A DNA stretch of 64,000 nt, taken from Akebia trifoliata (taxonomy: Eukaryota > Streptophyta > Magnoliopsida > Ranunculales > Lardizabalaceae). The stretch spans positions 1,054,001 through 1,118,000 of the forward strand of contig CM030714.1 of NCBI GenBank assembly GCA_017979445.1. Reading direction: 5' to 3'. A program made the position numbers and the translations under genes. Shown piece after piece: positions 37,550 to 50,073 of the stretch; within the stretch, counting starts at the first letter, position 1, and each line of letters opens with the position of its first letter. The notes below the pieces were generated by a model, which had not been told where the DNA came from, did no database searches, and worked only from the letters and a program-made list of their open reading frames with translations.

Positions 37550-40500
37550 TGTTCGGTGCAGATTAAAGATATAATGATGAACAAGGTAAAACTTTGGTAA
37601 GCAAAGGTTGATCCACAGGGACAACGACCGATTCAATATTACTTTCAACTCATAACCGACTTCGATTTAAGTAATCGAATTAAAACAGTTTTAGGAGAGA
37701 TTATTGCTAAGAAAAATGAAAATATAACAAAAGATGGAATACAGTGTAAAGGTTAGAGGGATCAAATCCACCTTTGCAAGTTATCTCAATATCTCGATGA
37801 TTCTATATTTATCTCGATCCACAGAACAATGCCATTGCTCATGGATCGGATTGTAAGTCTATAGATTTCGTACGTGATTCGAATGCATGTGATTCCTTAA
37901 ATAAAATGAGATTATCAGATTTTTATCCAATGTTAGTAACTAAGTATGATTAAGCTTGATCTTATCTAAGCATGAATCATCATATTTAAAACACTAAATA
38001 TGGAGTCTAATGACCCCAATCTTAAGAGTCTTCACAAGCACAATTTAGCAAAGGAAATAGAACCGGTTGGAAATAATTAAGATGAACTTGTTCTAGCTTC
38101 ATTAACTTCTCAATGGAGAGTCTAGCTGATAATCATCGCGAGAAATAAATTACAATAAAGTAAAAGAGAGAGAAGAGTGGAAAAGAGAATGGATGCTTCT
38201 TTGGTGCTCTTTGATTCTAAAAGTCAGTTTGAATCTCTTCAATTACACAGTTTTGAAAACATACTTTGAAATATGCTTTAATTACAAGAAGATTGCAAGA
38301 AGAAAAGGGAAAAGAGAGTTCTTCAACTTTTACTCTACAAAAATTCTCTCCCAAAATGGACAAATGCAAGGTAAAAAGGGTCGAACCACGGAGACAACGT
38401 TAATCCAGAAATCTTTCTACTTTAAATCCAATCAATTTTAACAAATGATTTAAAAATAGTTTTCGAGATGAAATTGTCTAAAATAAATTGCTAAAAAAAT
38501 GATTTAAAATACTATGAAAAAGTGTAGATCATTCGGATCCATCTTCACAAGTTCTATCAATGATTTTACAATCCTCTATTTATCTCGATCCACTAAATAA
38601 AGTTAATGTTGTGGATCGGAAAATCAAACAGTTATAATAGAAACGAAATTGAAAGTATGCAATACATTAAGTCAAGATTATGGGACAAGTATTAATTGTT
38701 CTTTGTGAAACATAGTTCATCTTGAACTTATTAAAGAATGAATCATCAAAACTTTGAGAAATAATCAATATTTAATCCGATAATACCTACTTAACAATTA
38801 TCACAATAAAACTATGAAGCAATTATCATGAGAATAATGAAACATTGATAAAATCTTGCTCTGACTTCTTCAACCGATTAACGGGGACTTTAGTCAATAA
38901 TCATCGCAAGAACAATAAATAAAATAAATATAAAAAAAAAAAGGAATAAAGATGAGAGAAAATGATTATTCTTTATTACTCTTGATTATGAAATCAATAG
39001 ATTCTCCTTACAATCTTCCAACTAAGAAAGAAAGAAAAATATAAAAACCTAAAACTAAAAGAATAGAATAAGAGAAGTTGATCTCAGGGGAAATGAGATG
39101 AAATGCCCTTTAGTCTAGTCTCTTATTTATAGAGACCAGATTAGGGTTTCTAGGATTTGGAGACTTTCCGTAATTACAAAATTATCAAAATCTTAGTTCA
39201 ATGCGAATAATCTTCAGTCGCAAAGCTTCTGCACGAATATTGGGGGTTGACTTACTGACATTATCGCGGTGTACACGTTGACCAAAGTGGCATGGTAAAA
39301 TTTGGCCCAATTGACTTGAATATTGGTTTTTGATCTTGTTTTGGATCTTGGATCACAGTGGTAACTTCGAATTTTTATGATTCGCTTTGAAACTTTGCGA
39401 ATATTTCCTGTTACATGTAAATAACAATATTTCAATCTACATTATTTGATGAAAATCAATGATAAATATGGACTAACTATGCATTATTTCTAGTGAGGGG
39501 ATTTAGTATATAATTTACTCGTAAAGTTCATGTAATAAGAGTTCCAGAAATCACTTTCTAGACTTTGATCAATCAGCCGATACGGAGACATTCTGATTGG
39601 AGTTTTGAAATGGTTCTATAGGCCCACAAAGCGTCACTTAAGCGCAAATACCAATCTTTTCGAATAAGATCAACTGTTTTTTCAAGAATAGTTTTGACTT
39701 CACGATTGGCAATTTCAACTTGCCCATTGATTTGTAGGTGATACAAGGTGGCGACCTTATAAGTAATGAAATATTTATGCATGAGGCTTTCAAAAACTCG
39801 ATTGTAAAAATGTTTTCCGCCATCACTGATGATGGCACATGGAATTTCAAATCGGGCAAACACGGTAGTCTTAAGAAATTGAACAATGGTCGATCCACAG
39901 GGACAACGACCGATTCGATAGTACTTTCAACTCAGAACCGACTTAAATTTAAGTAACCGAATTAAAACAGTTTTAAAAGAGATTATTGCTAAGAAAAATG
40001 GAAATATAACGAGAGATGAAATACAATGTAAAGGTTAGAGGGATCAAATCCACCTTTGCAAGTTATCTCAATATCTCGACGATTCTATATTTATCTCGAT
40101 TCACACTACATCGGTATTGCTCGTGGATCGGATTGTAAGTTTATAGATTCCGTACATGATTCGAATACATGTGATTCATTAAATAAGACGAGATTATCAG
40201 ATTTTCATCCAATGTTCGTAACTACGTATAATTAAACTTGATCTTATCTAAGCATGAATCATCAGATTTAAAACACTAATATATGTAGTCTGATGACCCT
40301 AATCTTAAGAGTCTTCACAAGCACAATTTAACAAAGGAAATAGAACCAGTTAGAAATAATTAAGATAAACTCGCTCTAGCTTCATTGACCTCTCTACGGA
40401 GAGTCTAGTTGATAATCATCGCGGGAAACAAATTACAATAAAGTAAAAAAGAGTGAAGTGTAGAAAAGAGAATGGATGCTTCTTTGTTACTCTTTGAAAG

Positions 40501-41108
40501 TCAGCTTGAATCTCTTCAATTACACAACTTTGAAAACATACTTTGAAATATGCTTTAATTACAAGAAGATTAAAAGAAGAAAAGGGAAAAGAGAGTTATT
40601 CAACTTTTACTTTACAAGATTTCTCTCCTAAAATGGACAAATGAAAGGCTAAAAGGTAGAAGAGGAGAGAACCCCTTTCCTTTTAGACAACTCCTCAATT
40701 TATAGATTTTCTTCCGGATTTTTGGATCATATTAGTTTCAATTGCTACGGGACAACTCCATTAATGCAAAAGCAATGCAATCGAAAAGTTTCAGCGTGAT
40801 TCTCAAGGTTGTCCCCCCTGGGACCAATGTGGCGTATCAAGTCTTTATCGCGGCGCGGTCTGGGTGAAGACACCTGGATTGAATTTTGGGCGGTTGATTG
40901 GACTTGGCTCAAGTACTGCAATGTTGGCTTGCTTTTTCTATTTGTCTTTAAATATATGCCTTTTTATCTGCAAACAATAGATATTCTTTAATTATTAATG
41001 CTTTTGGAATTTTTAGGTGATTTATTTTTATTTGGGAAAAACAGCAAATCAAGTGTGGATAAGCTCTTTGTAATTACAGTCCCAGAAATGACTTTTTGGA
41101 CCTGATCA
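37550..41108 (-). mobile_element. Internally deleted Ty3/gypsy retrotransposon in the 3' UTR of LysM copy 1
   Basis: The ends TGTTCGG and ...GATCA (TG...CA) are flanked by AGAAG at 37545-37549 and 41109-41113. Copy 2 reads straight through at the matching site (about 50120). Direct LTR-like repeats, roughly 37550-39572 and 39870-41108, share the words TCCACAGGGACAACGACC and CACCTTTGCAAGTTATCTCA. They flank a short integrase piece on the minus strand. A third, more diverged unit of the LTR-like sequence starts near 38380. Most of gag-pol is missing. Confidence 0.85.
39573..39866 (-). pseudogene. Ty3/gypsy integrase fragment
   Basis: Translation of the minus strand gives FARFEIPCAIISDGGKHF, then YKVATLYHLQINGQVE, NREVKTILEKTVDLIRKDW and LSDALWAYRT. 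This is the gypsy integrase core (xISDGG, HPQTNGQVE-like, ALWAYRT). Beyond AYRT a frameshift leads into KTPIRMSPYRLI, and the frame then joins LTR sequence directly, so both sides are deletion junctions. Confidence 0.88.
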
Positions 41109-42259
41109 AGAAGTCCTCCAACTTACCTATTTCGGGTACATCTTCATTTGTAAATGTTTGATCGTAACCATTATAGGTGGAGTTTATGGTTTGTTGGTCT
41201 CTGTGAAATATAGCTTGGGAAGAAAGATCAAGAATTGAAGATAGAAGGAAAAAATGAAGAAGCAAAAGTTCAAATTAGCTATGGTGTTGTCAATTTGGAA
41301 GATTTCATAAGTTTTGTATATTACGTGTTTATACTAAATACCCCTCCCCCTGCCCAAAAAAAAAAAATGTACCAAAGCAAAATCCCATTACTCGGCATCG
41401 TCATTATTGCCTTATCCCAATTATATGAACATAAATCTTGTTTTGCAGTCCAATTTTTAAACATCATCATGGTACCTCTCCAATTTCCCTATCAAAGTAT
41501 AGGAGGAAAGCTAAACATTTTTACAAAAATGTCAATGAAATATTTAATATTTACAAAGGAGTAATTGTATAATAAATACTAAAATAAAGTTGTATTATTT
41601 CTATAGAGTATTGAGGGGTGTGTTTTATCATTTATTTATTAGAGCTTGAAACTCATGGTAACCAAGTTTGTATTCAACCCCGAGGGGTTGGCTAAATGGC
41701 AATTCCGGACCAATAGTGAGTTCAATGCTTAGTATGAGCATTTATTCCTCAGGGGCCACCCACGAGGGTGCACCCTCATTTAACTAGTGTGTGTGATGAT
41801 CGGGCGTTGCACGTGCCCCAGGAGTAGTGCTTGGACAAGATCATCGACTATAGACTAGGTAAAGCCCAAATATGGGTCGATTCGATTTGTTGTTTATATG
41901 GATCATGATTTTAAATCTTGTCCGAGATTGAGATGACTTGTTCGATATATCTCGATATTGTCCACCAATGAGACAGATAGACAATTCAAATGTATCAGAC
42001 AAGATTTAAAACTACGGGTCATTTGTCTCATTGTTGAACGAGATGACTCAAGCATATCGAAAAATTCATCTAAGATGACTCTGTCTCTTTTTTGATAGGG
42101 ACAAGATGTCAAAATGATTTTTAAAATCATGATAGGGATACCCAATTATATAAAAAAAATAAAAAATAAAAAAAAATAAAAATAAAACAAAGTTCGGATT
42201 TGACCATCATTTGATGATTTTGACTAATTCATATAAGCTTCATAAAGAAAATTGGAATT
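41109..42259. other. Displaced 3' UTR and downstream part of duplicated unit 1
   Basis: This continues the copy 1 3' UTR after the gypsy insertion and matches 50120-51273 downstream of copy 2. It includes a SINE-like repeat (41680-41900) and ends at the duplication joint near AATTGGAATTC. No gene. Confidence 0.8.
41680..41900 (+). repeat. SINE-like repeat downstream of LysM copy 1
   Basis: Box A-like TGGCTAAATGG and box B-like GAGTTCAATGC are followed by a family tail (CTCAGGGGCCACCCACGAGG). The duplicate at 50690-50910 keeps better boxes (TGGCTCAATGG, GAGTTCAATACCC). Confidence 0.65.
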
Positions 42260-42469
42260 CTAAAAAAAATTAAAATCATTCTTGATTGATTTTTCATAAA
42301 AAAACTAAGAAAAAAGTAAAAAAAAAATCTTAATTTTTTTACATACATCTTCAAAATATTTGAAAAAAATCCTTGAAAATGACTTCTTCCTTCTTAAATG
42401 GTTTCTCATGGAATGAAATCTCCAAAATTCCATTGAGATGCCAAAAATCTAATTTTTTTTAATGAAAAT

Positions 42470-42655
42470 GATGAGTTCGAACGGTTAGGATATTCAATCG
42501 TGAGAAATGTGGGAGATGGGGACCAAGGACTCTTAAGAAAAGAAAAATTTACTAAATGGACCATCAAGAGACCATCCAAAACTTAAAAGGATTATTTAGA
42601 AAAAGTTCCTCCTGGGAGGATCCTTTTAAGTAATTTCCTCCCTTTTGTTTTTCCC
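42470..42655. repeat. TIR-like repeat ending in the copy 2 promoter
   Basis: On the minus strand the end reads GGGAGGAAATTACTTAAAAG, close to the GGGAAAATTACTTAAT ends of the 59256-59680 element. The matching zone in copy 1 is 31000-31140, with a possible opposite end at 30373 (GAGAAAATTACTTGATGGAG). Confidence 0.45.
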
Positions 42656-42767
42656 GGGGAAAAAGAAGCCAACCTTTGGAAGCGACCGTTATAATAAAAA
42701 AATGGCGCGAGTCAAAGAGACAACAACAGCTAGAGAAGACTTCCAGTCAAATCTGTACAAAATTCAG

Positions 42768-42775
42768 AACGCGTT
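42768..42775 (+). promoter_or_regulatory. CGCG-box in copy 2 promoter/leader
   Basis: Same motif and same surroundings (CAGAACGCGTTATAGGGTTT) as in copy 1, about 90 nt before the ATG. Confidence 0.35.
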
Positions 42776-42866
42776 ATAGGGTTTCCATTGTCTCATCATC
42801 TCTCACAAGACTAACAAGACAAACAAAATTCTCAAACTTCTTTTCTAGGTTTCAATCTCTGTAAAC

Positions 42867-45800
42867 ATGGTCTTTCCCGAGAGAAGAAGACTAGAATTAG
42901 GGTTAGTTTTAGGATTTGGATTGGTTCTGTTGTTGAGTATTGGAGCAGAATCTAGATGTAGCAGAGGCTGCGATCTTGCTTTAGCTTCTTATTACTTGTG
43001 GGAGGGAACGAATCTCACATTCATCTCTGAAGTATTGGATGCTCAGATTGATGAAATTCTTAGCTTCAATCCTCAAGTAACCAATAAGGATAATATTCTA
43101 GCCGGTACGAGATTGAACGTTCCGTTCTCCTGCAATTGCATTAACGACGATTTTTTAGGCCACACGTTTTCCTACTCTGTTAGACCCGGTAATACCTACT
43201 TGAGGATCGCTAATTTATATTATGCGAATCTCACTACGGTCCAGTGGTTGGAAACATTCAATAATTATGATCCGGTACAGATACCCGATAATGCCCGATT
43301 GAATGTTACTGTGAATTGTTCGTGTGGGGATAGAAGTGTGTCGAAGGATTACGGGTTGTTTGTGACATACCCTCTTCGACAAGGTGAGACTTTGTCTTCT
43401 GTGGCCGCTGATTCTGAGCTTCCATCAGATTTGATACAGAACTACAACCCTAATTCAAATGTTAACAATGGAGGTGGGCTGGTTTATATTCCTGGCAAAG
43501 GTGATTATTTTTTTCCCTCTTTCTTGGCCCTAGAATTAAAGAATTTGAGTGTATGGTAATAATGAATAATGAATGATGATACTTTATTTATAAAGAAATG
43601 AAGAACATTTAATTGTGGAAATGAATCAAAATTGGGAGTGGAGCACTTAATTTAATGCAAAGTTATGGGTGATTTTGGAATGGAGCAGAGGGGAGCTCTG
43701 ATGCCATTATCTTACCTCTAGACCTTTGGTAATAATGTTGTCTCGAAGTATTGAAATCCTATCAAACAAAGATTCAAATACTAATATTTTATTTAATCTA
43801 GAATAGTGTCTGCACTATGGTCATCATTGGTTAGTGAATTATGATCAAGTGATGTTTAAGATTATTATTTTCAATACTGCATCGAAGTAAAAAAGAAGGG
43901 TAAATTTTGCAATACAACAATAAAACAAGCTATGCTTTATGGAAATGTGGAATTAATGCTGGCAATCAAGAAATAATATATTCATAGAATGAGAATTACG
44001 GAGATGGGGAGTCAAGATGGATCGGTGGAAAGACTAAGAAAGATTTTTTTTTTTAGCAATGAGTATTGTTTGAGGGAATTTAGAATTAGACACAATAGGA
44101 AATTTGAGGAAAGTCAATTGAGATGGTTTGGGCATGTACAATGAAAAGCAATAATAGTGCTTGTAAGAAGGGTACTTTGGCGCAAATCGAAGGCTTTAAA
44201 AAGCTTAAATGAAGGCGAAAATGACATGGGTGAGAGTACTAAGAGAAGATATGAAGCAACATACTTTGACTGAAGATGTGGGTTAAGATATGGTTGAATG
44301 TCGAAATAAAGTTCACGTTTCCATCCCAATATTGGGGATAAGGCATAGATGACGATGATACTTTTCAATTATTCACCATTGGGTTCATTGGTGACTACAT
44401 GTTGGATCACTGGGTTTTACTCTATCCCATTCTACCTGAATTTTCTTAATTGCTTGCTTGTGGTGCTTGGGAAACCCTGGATCTAGTATTCAACAGTTCT
44501 AACACTATCTTATCATTGTTTAGATGTTAAAAAAGCTCCAAGTCTGACATGTAAACTTCAGTCATATAACCTTCTTGGGTCTTGATATGTAAACATGAAT
44601 GCAATTTACTATGGCAATTTTGTGATCCCGGTGATCTGTGAAATAAGCTTGCCAACTATATATGGCCCATAAAATTTTGGTTTCTTTTTCCCACAAGTTT
44701 TTACATAAATTTTTCTTTGGGTGGGCCTTTGATTTGCTTTGTAAGATGTATTGTTGAGGTCATTTTCAAAATTTCCCTTCATATATGTAAAATAGGTTCC
44801 ACCACAATTTACCATTTTCAGCCCCCATTGAAAGATGCGAGGGCAGATGGAGGTTGTCCGTTGAGGGCATCTTAAGATTTCATTTTATCAGAGAGAGGGT
44901 TGGTGATATTATTCCATTATTATGCTGAATCCATCAGACACTGCTTATGATAGGCTAACATGAATAACTGGAAGAGATTCATAAGAAATGTGGTTGAATT
45001 ATAAAATTATTTATTGTAATGTAGTACGTGCACATAAAAGCTTTATCCCAAAAATCTGGGGTTAGTGAATGGATCTTCATCCTCCATTCTATTCGATATG
45101 ACGTTCACTTACTGAATATAAAGAAATAAGATTGTAGCTGTAACATGAACTGTAGTGTTTGTCATTTTTTGTAGAGCAGTTTGAAACCTATGTCGTTAAT
45201 GTTTTCTTGATTCTTTGCAGATCGAACAGGAAACTATCCAGCACTGAAATTAAGGTAACTTGCACTACCTTGATGCTTTCAAAAACATAGCTGATATCTA
45301 CTTTCTGTTGCATCTCATATCATCTCCAAGTAGTCTAATATGAACTTTGAAATGTCTTTTTTTTTTTCCCTTTTTGCAGCAAAGGTATTTGGGTCTACTT
45401 CTGCATATTGGATTACATGGATTATTGAAAATTTCCATTTTGGTATACAAGTGTGACATGTCATCATGTCAATATAGGGCCTTACACATGTGATGTTATT
45501 ATATTCTAGGAGGACTTTCAAATGGAGCCATTGCTGGCATATCTGTTGCAGTAGTAGCTGCTGCACTCCTTATGATAGTTGGCATATATGTTAAGCTTCA
45601 TAAAGGGAAGAATGTGGAGGAGGGGGGACTCCTTCCAGAAACAATGGAATATTCTATCCAACATGGACATGGTAATCTTTCTTCTTTGGGTTAAAATCTA
45701 GAAGATTAGCTGTACATTTTTGAAGGATTATCTGAATTTCTCAAAGCCATCCATTCTCTCTTGCTGAAATAGCAGGAAAGCTGACATGTATGAGAGGCCA

Positions 45801-48800
45801 GAGGAAATTTCTTATGTGGTTATAATGTTACAAAAGATTCCTTGAGAATATCTAAACATCCCATATTCACTTGTATTGTATCTAAGTCTATATTCAATTT
45901 ATTTCCTTATTTATTTATTATATTTAGTTCATATCCAGGGGCGGATTTAGTGTGGGGGCAATGGGGGCACTTGCCCCCATAAGAATTTTCAAACCTTCTG
46001 TAGAGTGTGCCCTCATAATTTGTTTTAAACTCTTAGTTGCCCCTACAAAAAAATTTCCATTGTTATGTTGTCCCCACACAAAACAATTACAATTTTTATT
46101 GCCCTCCAAAAAAATTTCTACTTTTACGTTGCCCCCACATGAGTAAAGTCCTGGCTCCGCCCCTGTTCATATCCTTCATACTTTATTAAGAATATTTTCA
46201 TTAATTTTTTTTTTTTTATGAATTGTGAGCTTAGTTATTGAAACTATTTTGCTCTTAACTATCTTGTTGTCTTCTACCATGTTATGGAATGCAGCCGCAA
46301 TGATTCTTAAGTAGAATCTGCAGTCTTACATTTAGAGCAGGAATCACTAGAGCTGTTTATGTTTTTTCTGCGATATAACTTTATTGTTATTGCTCAGTGA
46401 ATTCTTTAACATGTTTGGGGTTATGCATATTGTGATTGAAACCCTTGTGGTATTATTTCTGATGCAAGAAATTGTTACGATCTTTCCTATTCAAAATTTT
46501 AATTATAAGTGATGTGTGGAGCTTTATTGAGATGTTTTGCAACAGGGGACCTTGTACTGTGAATTTGATGTTCTTTCTATCTTGTATTCTTGTTAGGTCT
46601 TGATCTCTCACCATATTTCAATTTTCAGATAAAGATCATACAGAAGAAAACTTATCATTTCAATGGTTAATTTCCTCCCTTGTGTTGTTCTAGGTTCTGC
46701 AAATACCTTAATTAAATCTACAGAGTCAGTTGCTTCGGTTGGTGGTGCTTCCCCGGTGCTTACAGGTATTAGTATGGACAAATCAGTGGAGTTCTCATAT
46801 GAAGAGCTTGCCAAAGCTACAAATGACTTCAACTTGGCTAATAAAATTGGTCAAGGTGGTTTTGGAGCTGTTTACTATGCAGAACTAAGAGGCGAGGTTT
46901 GTATTCTTGCAAGTTATCAATTACCGAGAAGATTAGGAGAAAAGAGTCTAGTATGTTATTCCTCAGAGATATCATATATCAATGCTGTAATTAGTTATGC
47001 CTAATGGCTTTGCTATCTTACATTAGTAAGAAACATGTGTTTTTATATCTAGATAATAATATATAAATAATGATGACAGTATTCATATCATGGTGCCAAC
47101 CTACTTTGTCAGCTTCATATTGAGGTGCCAACCTGCTTTGTTTGATAAAACTATTCTTCAAATGGTGGATTTGGAATCAGCCAAGTTTGATCATCCTTCT
47201 TAGATTACACAGGGAAAAATGTGAAGTATCTCACCAATTAATTACATATCATATGGTGGACCAAATTTTTTATGTTCCTTTTATCTTTTCCGCTCTTTCA
47301 TTTTGTATTTTTCAATTTGTCTAAAGTGTCATTCTAGAGAATCCCATCTTGTTTTCCACATCATTATTTCCTCCATTGACATACAATTTCTCTTTCGATA
47401 TCCTTCTTTGGGTTTTGTTGTTAACTTGTTTCTTATTTATTCCATGTCTCTGTGTTGATCTTATTTTCCCTAAGCATACAGGATACGATAGAATCTTATA
47501 TTATATTTTTTTCACTCTTCATCAAATATTGATTTTTGGAAAATGAATATCTTACTTTTCTTCTTTTCTTTCTCTACTATTTCTTTTCATGCAGAGAGCT
47601 GCAATCAAGAAGATGGATATGCAAGCATCAAAAGAATTCCTTGCTGAATTGAAGGTTCTGACGCATGTTCATCACTTGAATCTGGTATTGCACTTTCCAG
47701 GCGATAGTCTAGTAATTTTGTTATGCACTTGTACCCAACCAAATATTTAAAAATTGTTCCTTTTCTGCCAAATGAATCTCACCTTAATGTTGGTCTAGCA
47801 TGCTATCTTGAGCATTTTCAAGTGTCCTCAATTTTTGAAAGGTTTCTTTTGATCTATATACTAAGAGATTCATCAAAACATTAATTTTTTTTAGGAAATT
47901 ATTTTTAATAGTTATAATTAGTAGGTGAAGGCGGGTTTTGAACCCAGATGGTGCTATCAACACTCACATAGCCTTACCAACTTAGTAAGCAAGCACCATC
48001 AAATCAAAACATTTATTTGTTGTTGCTATGGGATGATAATTTTCAGATAGAACTTGTGTGCTACTTGAGTTGTAATGAAAACTGTGGTCAACGAAAAATT
48101 GTAACCGAGTTGGCTTAATGGATCGAGCAAAACTTGTATTTGTTTATGGCAGCACGACTTCGATGAATCATGGTTTCAATTTTCAACTAATCAAATTAAC
48201 ATTTTTGAGTCAGTTAGGCAACTGACTTGGTGGCTCAATTTAGTCATCTTTGGTTGGGTGAGTTTCACAGGTTTCTGATCTCTAGCTTTCCTCTTGATAT
48301 CATGCTTATCTACTCAAAATCAAAGGGAACCTTACCATCTCATCCATCGTAACTTATTCAATTTATGTTTTTATTTTGCTTATAAATTGTCGATCCTAGG
48401 TCCCTTGCTTTGAATCGAGATTCCAAATACCATTTCTCTATACGCTCCTTTGTCAAGTGTAAAATAATGTGTGTTCTACTCCATTCATCCGTTTGAACTT
48501 GAACAAATTACTAGTTAAGAAAGAAGCCTTCTGTCCAAGTTGTACTGTTTTTAAGTTCACTTGTCAAGATCCAGAATACGTTATAATTTTGAGGTGAAGA
48601 TTGGTTTGTCTGGAGTTGGCACTTCTATATAAATATCTCTCTCTCATGATTTAAAACAAAAAATTTCAATTTGTTAACTTTTCTATTCAATTCCCCCTTT
48701 TCAGTTTTATAATATCATCGAGTTATTTTTGCTTTCCCCAGATGATCCTCTGGGTTTCTTTTTCTTTTCTATTTTTGGTTTTGTGATTATTTGTCGTTTT

Positions 48801-50073
48801 ATTCATTTAAACTCAATGCAGGTGCGCTTAATAGGTTATTGCGTTGAGGGTTCTTTATTCCTAGTTTATGAGTTCATCGAGAATGGCAATCTTAGCCAAC
48901 ATTTACGTGGCTCAGGTAAGAACAATCACACAAATCTAAAAGATCTTGCCTTGCATTGTTGTGTGTTCAGTGCAAATATTGAAAATTACTCTCTGCTTTA
49001 GAGAAGGAACCGCTACCATGGTCTACTAGGGTGCAAATTGCCCTTGATTCAGCAAGAGGTCTTGAATACATCCACGAGCATACCGTTCCTGTGTACATCC
49101 ACCGTGATATTAAATCTGCTAACATTTTGATCGACAAGAACTTCCATGGGAAGGTTGTAACTATCCTTTCATCAGAGTAGCAGAATTACCTTGAAAAAAA
49201 TCATGTTTCTTGTCTTATTTTTTATAAAACATTTATGTTATAGGTTGCGGATTTTGGGTTAACGAAGCTGACCGAAGTTGGGAGTTCATCGTTGCCAACA
49301 CGTCTCGTGGGTACATTTGGATACATGCCCCCAGAGTAAGATAAATTCTTTCGATTTATTTGGTTTTTTATTAATGTATTTATCTTCTTATTTGTTTCTT
49401 CGGTGAAGTGTGAGAAAGAAAAGAAATTATAACCCACCAATCACCATAAACATATTCATCTAACACCTTTTGCTTTGCTTGCTTGTAGATATGCTCAGTA
49501 TGGTGAAGTTTCCCCCAAAGTTGATGTTTTTGCTTTTGGGGTTGTACTTTATGAACTTCTCTCTGCTAAAGAAGCTATAGTGAAGGCAGACGAAACTATC
49601 GCTGAATCAAAAGGACTTGTGGCTCTGGTTACTTCTCTTGCCTCCGCTTTACTTTACAAACAGAGAAAATCTTTTATACAAACTACACTTGAAGTGAAAA
49701 TAATTTCTTTATGATGTATACAGTTCGAAGAAGTTCTTAATCAGCCTGATCCACAAGAAGATCTATGCAAACTAGTTGACCCTAGACTTGGGGATAACTA
49801 CCCAATCGACTCAGTTTGTAAGGTGAAAACTGATCTCATTGATGACGTTCTCGACGTTTGATTAGTAATCTTGATTTTAATAGGTTATGTTGGCTGTTTT
49901 GGTTGCAGATGGCCCAACTTGCCAAGGCTTGCACACAAGAGAATCCCCAACTAAGGCCAAGCATGAGGTCCATTGTGGTTGCACTAATGACACTTTCTTC
50001 ATCAACTGGGGATTGGGATGCCTGTTCCCTATTTGAAAATAAAGCTATAATGAGTCTAATGTCAGGAAGGTAG
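42867..50073 (+). CDS. CERK1: LysM receptor-like kinase, CERK1/LYK type, tandem copy 2 (complete, 12 exons)
   Basis: Exons are 42867-43500, 45221-45254, 45380-45384 (5-nt microexon CAAAG), 45510-45671, 46694-46896, 47595-47684, 48822-48915, 49002-49153, 49244-49335, 49489-49627, 49724-49822 and 49909-50073 (TAG). Exon lengths are identical to copy 1 and give 622 residues. Domain order is the same: signal peptide, three LysM domains with CNC and CSC pairs, membrane segment, and an intact kinase with GQGGFG, AIKK, HRD and DFG. The kinase differs from copy 1 at only about 14 positions. By contrast, 18 differences fall in residues 30-150 (LysM1-LysM2), including D109N, W112L, G113R, L137V, R138Q and S141D (copy 1 to copy 2). 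Intron 1 is enlarged by a 1.2-kb block with LINE sequence, and intron 4 carries a 230-bp hAT MITE. Both copies look functional; ligand preference cannot be told from sequence. Confidence 0.94.
43667..44888. mobile_element. 1.2-kb insertion in intron 1 of copy 2
   Basis: The copies align up to AAAGTTAT (43666 in copy 2) and again from CAGAGAGAGGG (44889), while copy 1 reads AAAGTTATCAGAGAG without a gap. TTAT occurs at both junctions. The insert carries RTE LINE sequence and, on the minus strand at 44609-44815, a piece ending [13 protein letters not shown] that faintly resembles a gypsy integrase tail. Confidence 0.8.
43925..44360 (+). mobile_element. RTE-type LINE remnant in copy 2 intron 1
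   Basis: Interrupted frames give an AMLYG piece, MRITEM..., an RLRKI-like stretch, [10 protein letters not shown] and QLRWFGHVQ. This is the C-terminal order of plant RTE reverse transcriptases, parallel to 14505-15025. Confidence 0.7.
45936..46165. mobile_element. hAT MITE (230 bp) in intron 4 of LysM copy 2
   Basis: The termini CAGGGGCGGA and CTCCGCCCCTG are inverted and flanked by the 8-bp TSD TTCATATC (45928-45935 and 46166-46173). Copy 1 at about 33185 reads the empty site TTTAGTTTATATCC. Internal GCCCCC-rich repeats; no coding. Confidence 0.9.

Noticed and set aside
44609..44815. 68-codon minus-strand frame as a gene
   Set aside because: Only its end ([12 protein letters not shown]) faintly recalls a retroelement integrase tail; it lies in the copy 2 insertion and is not a host gene.
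45952..46146. Small frames on both strands near 46 kb
   Set aside because: Contained in the 230-bp hAT MITE.
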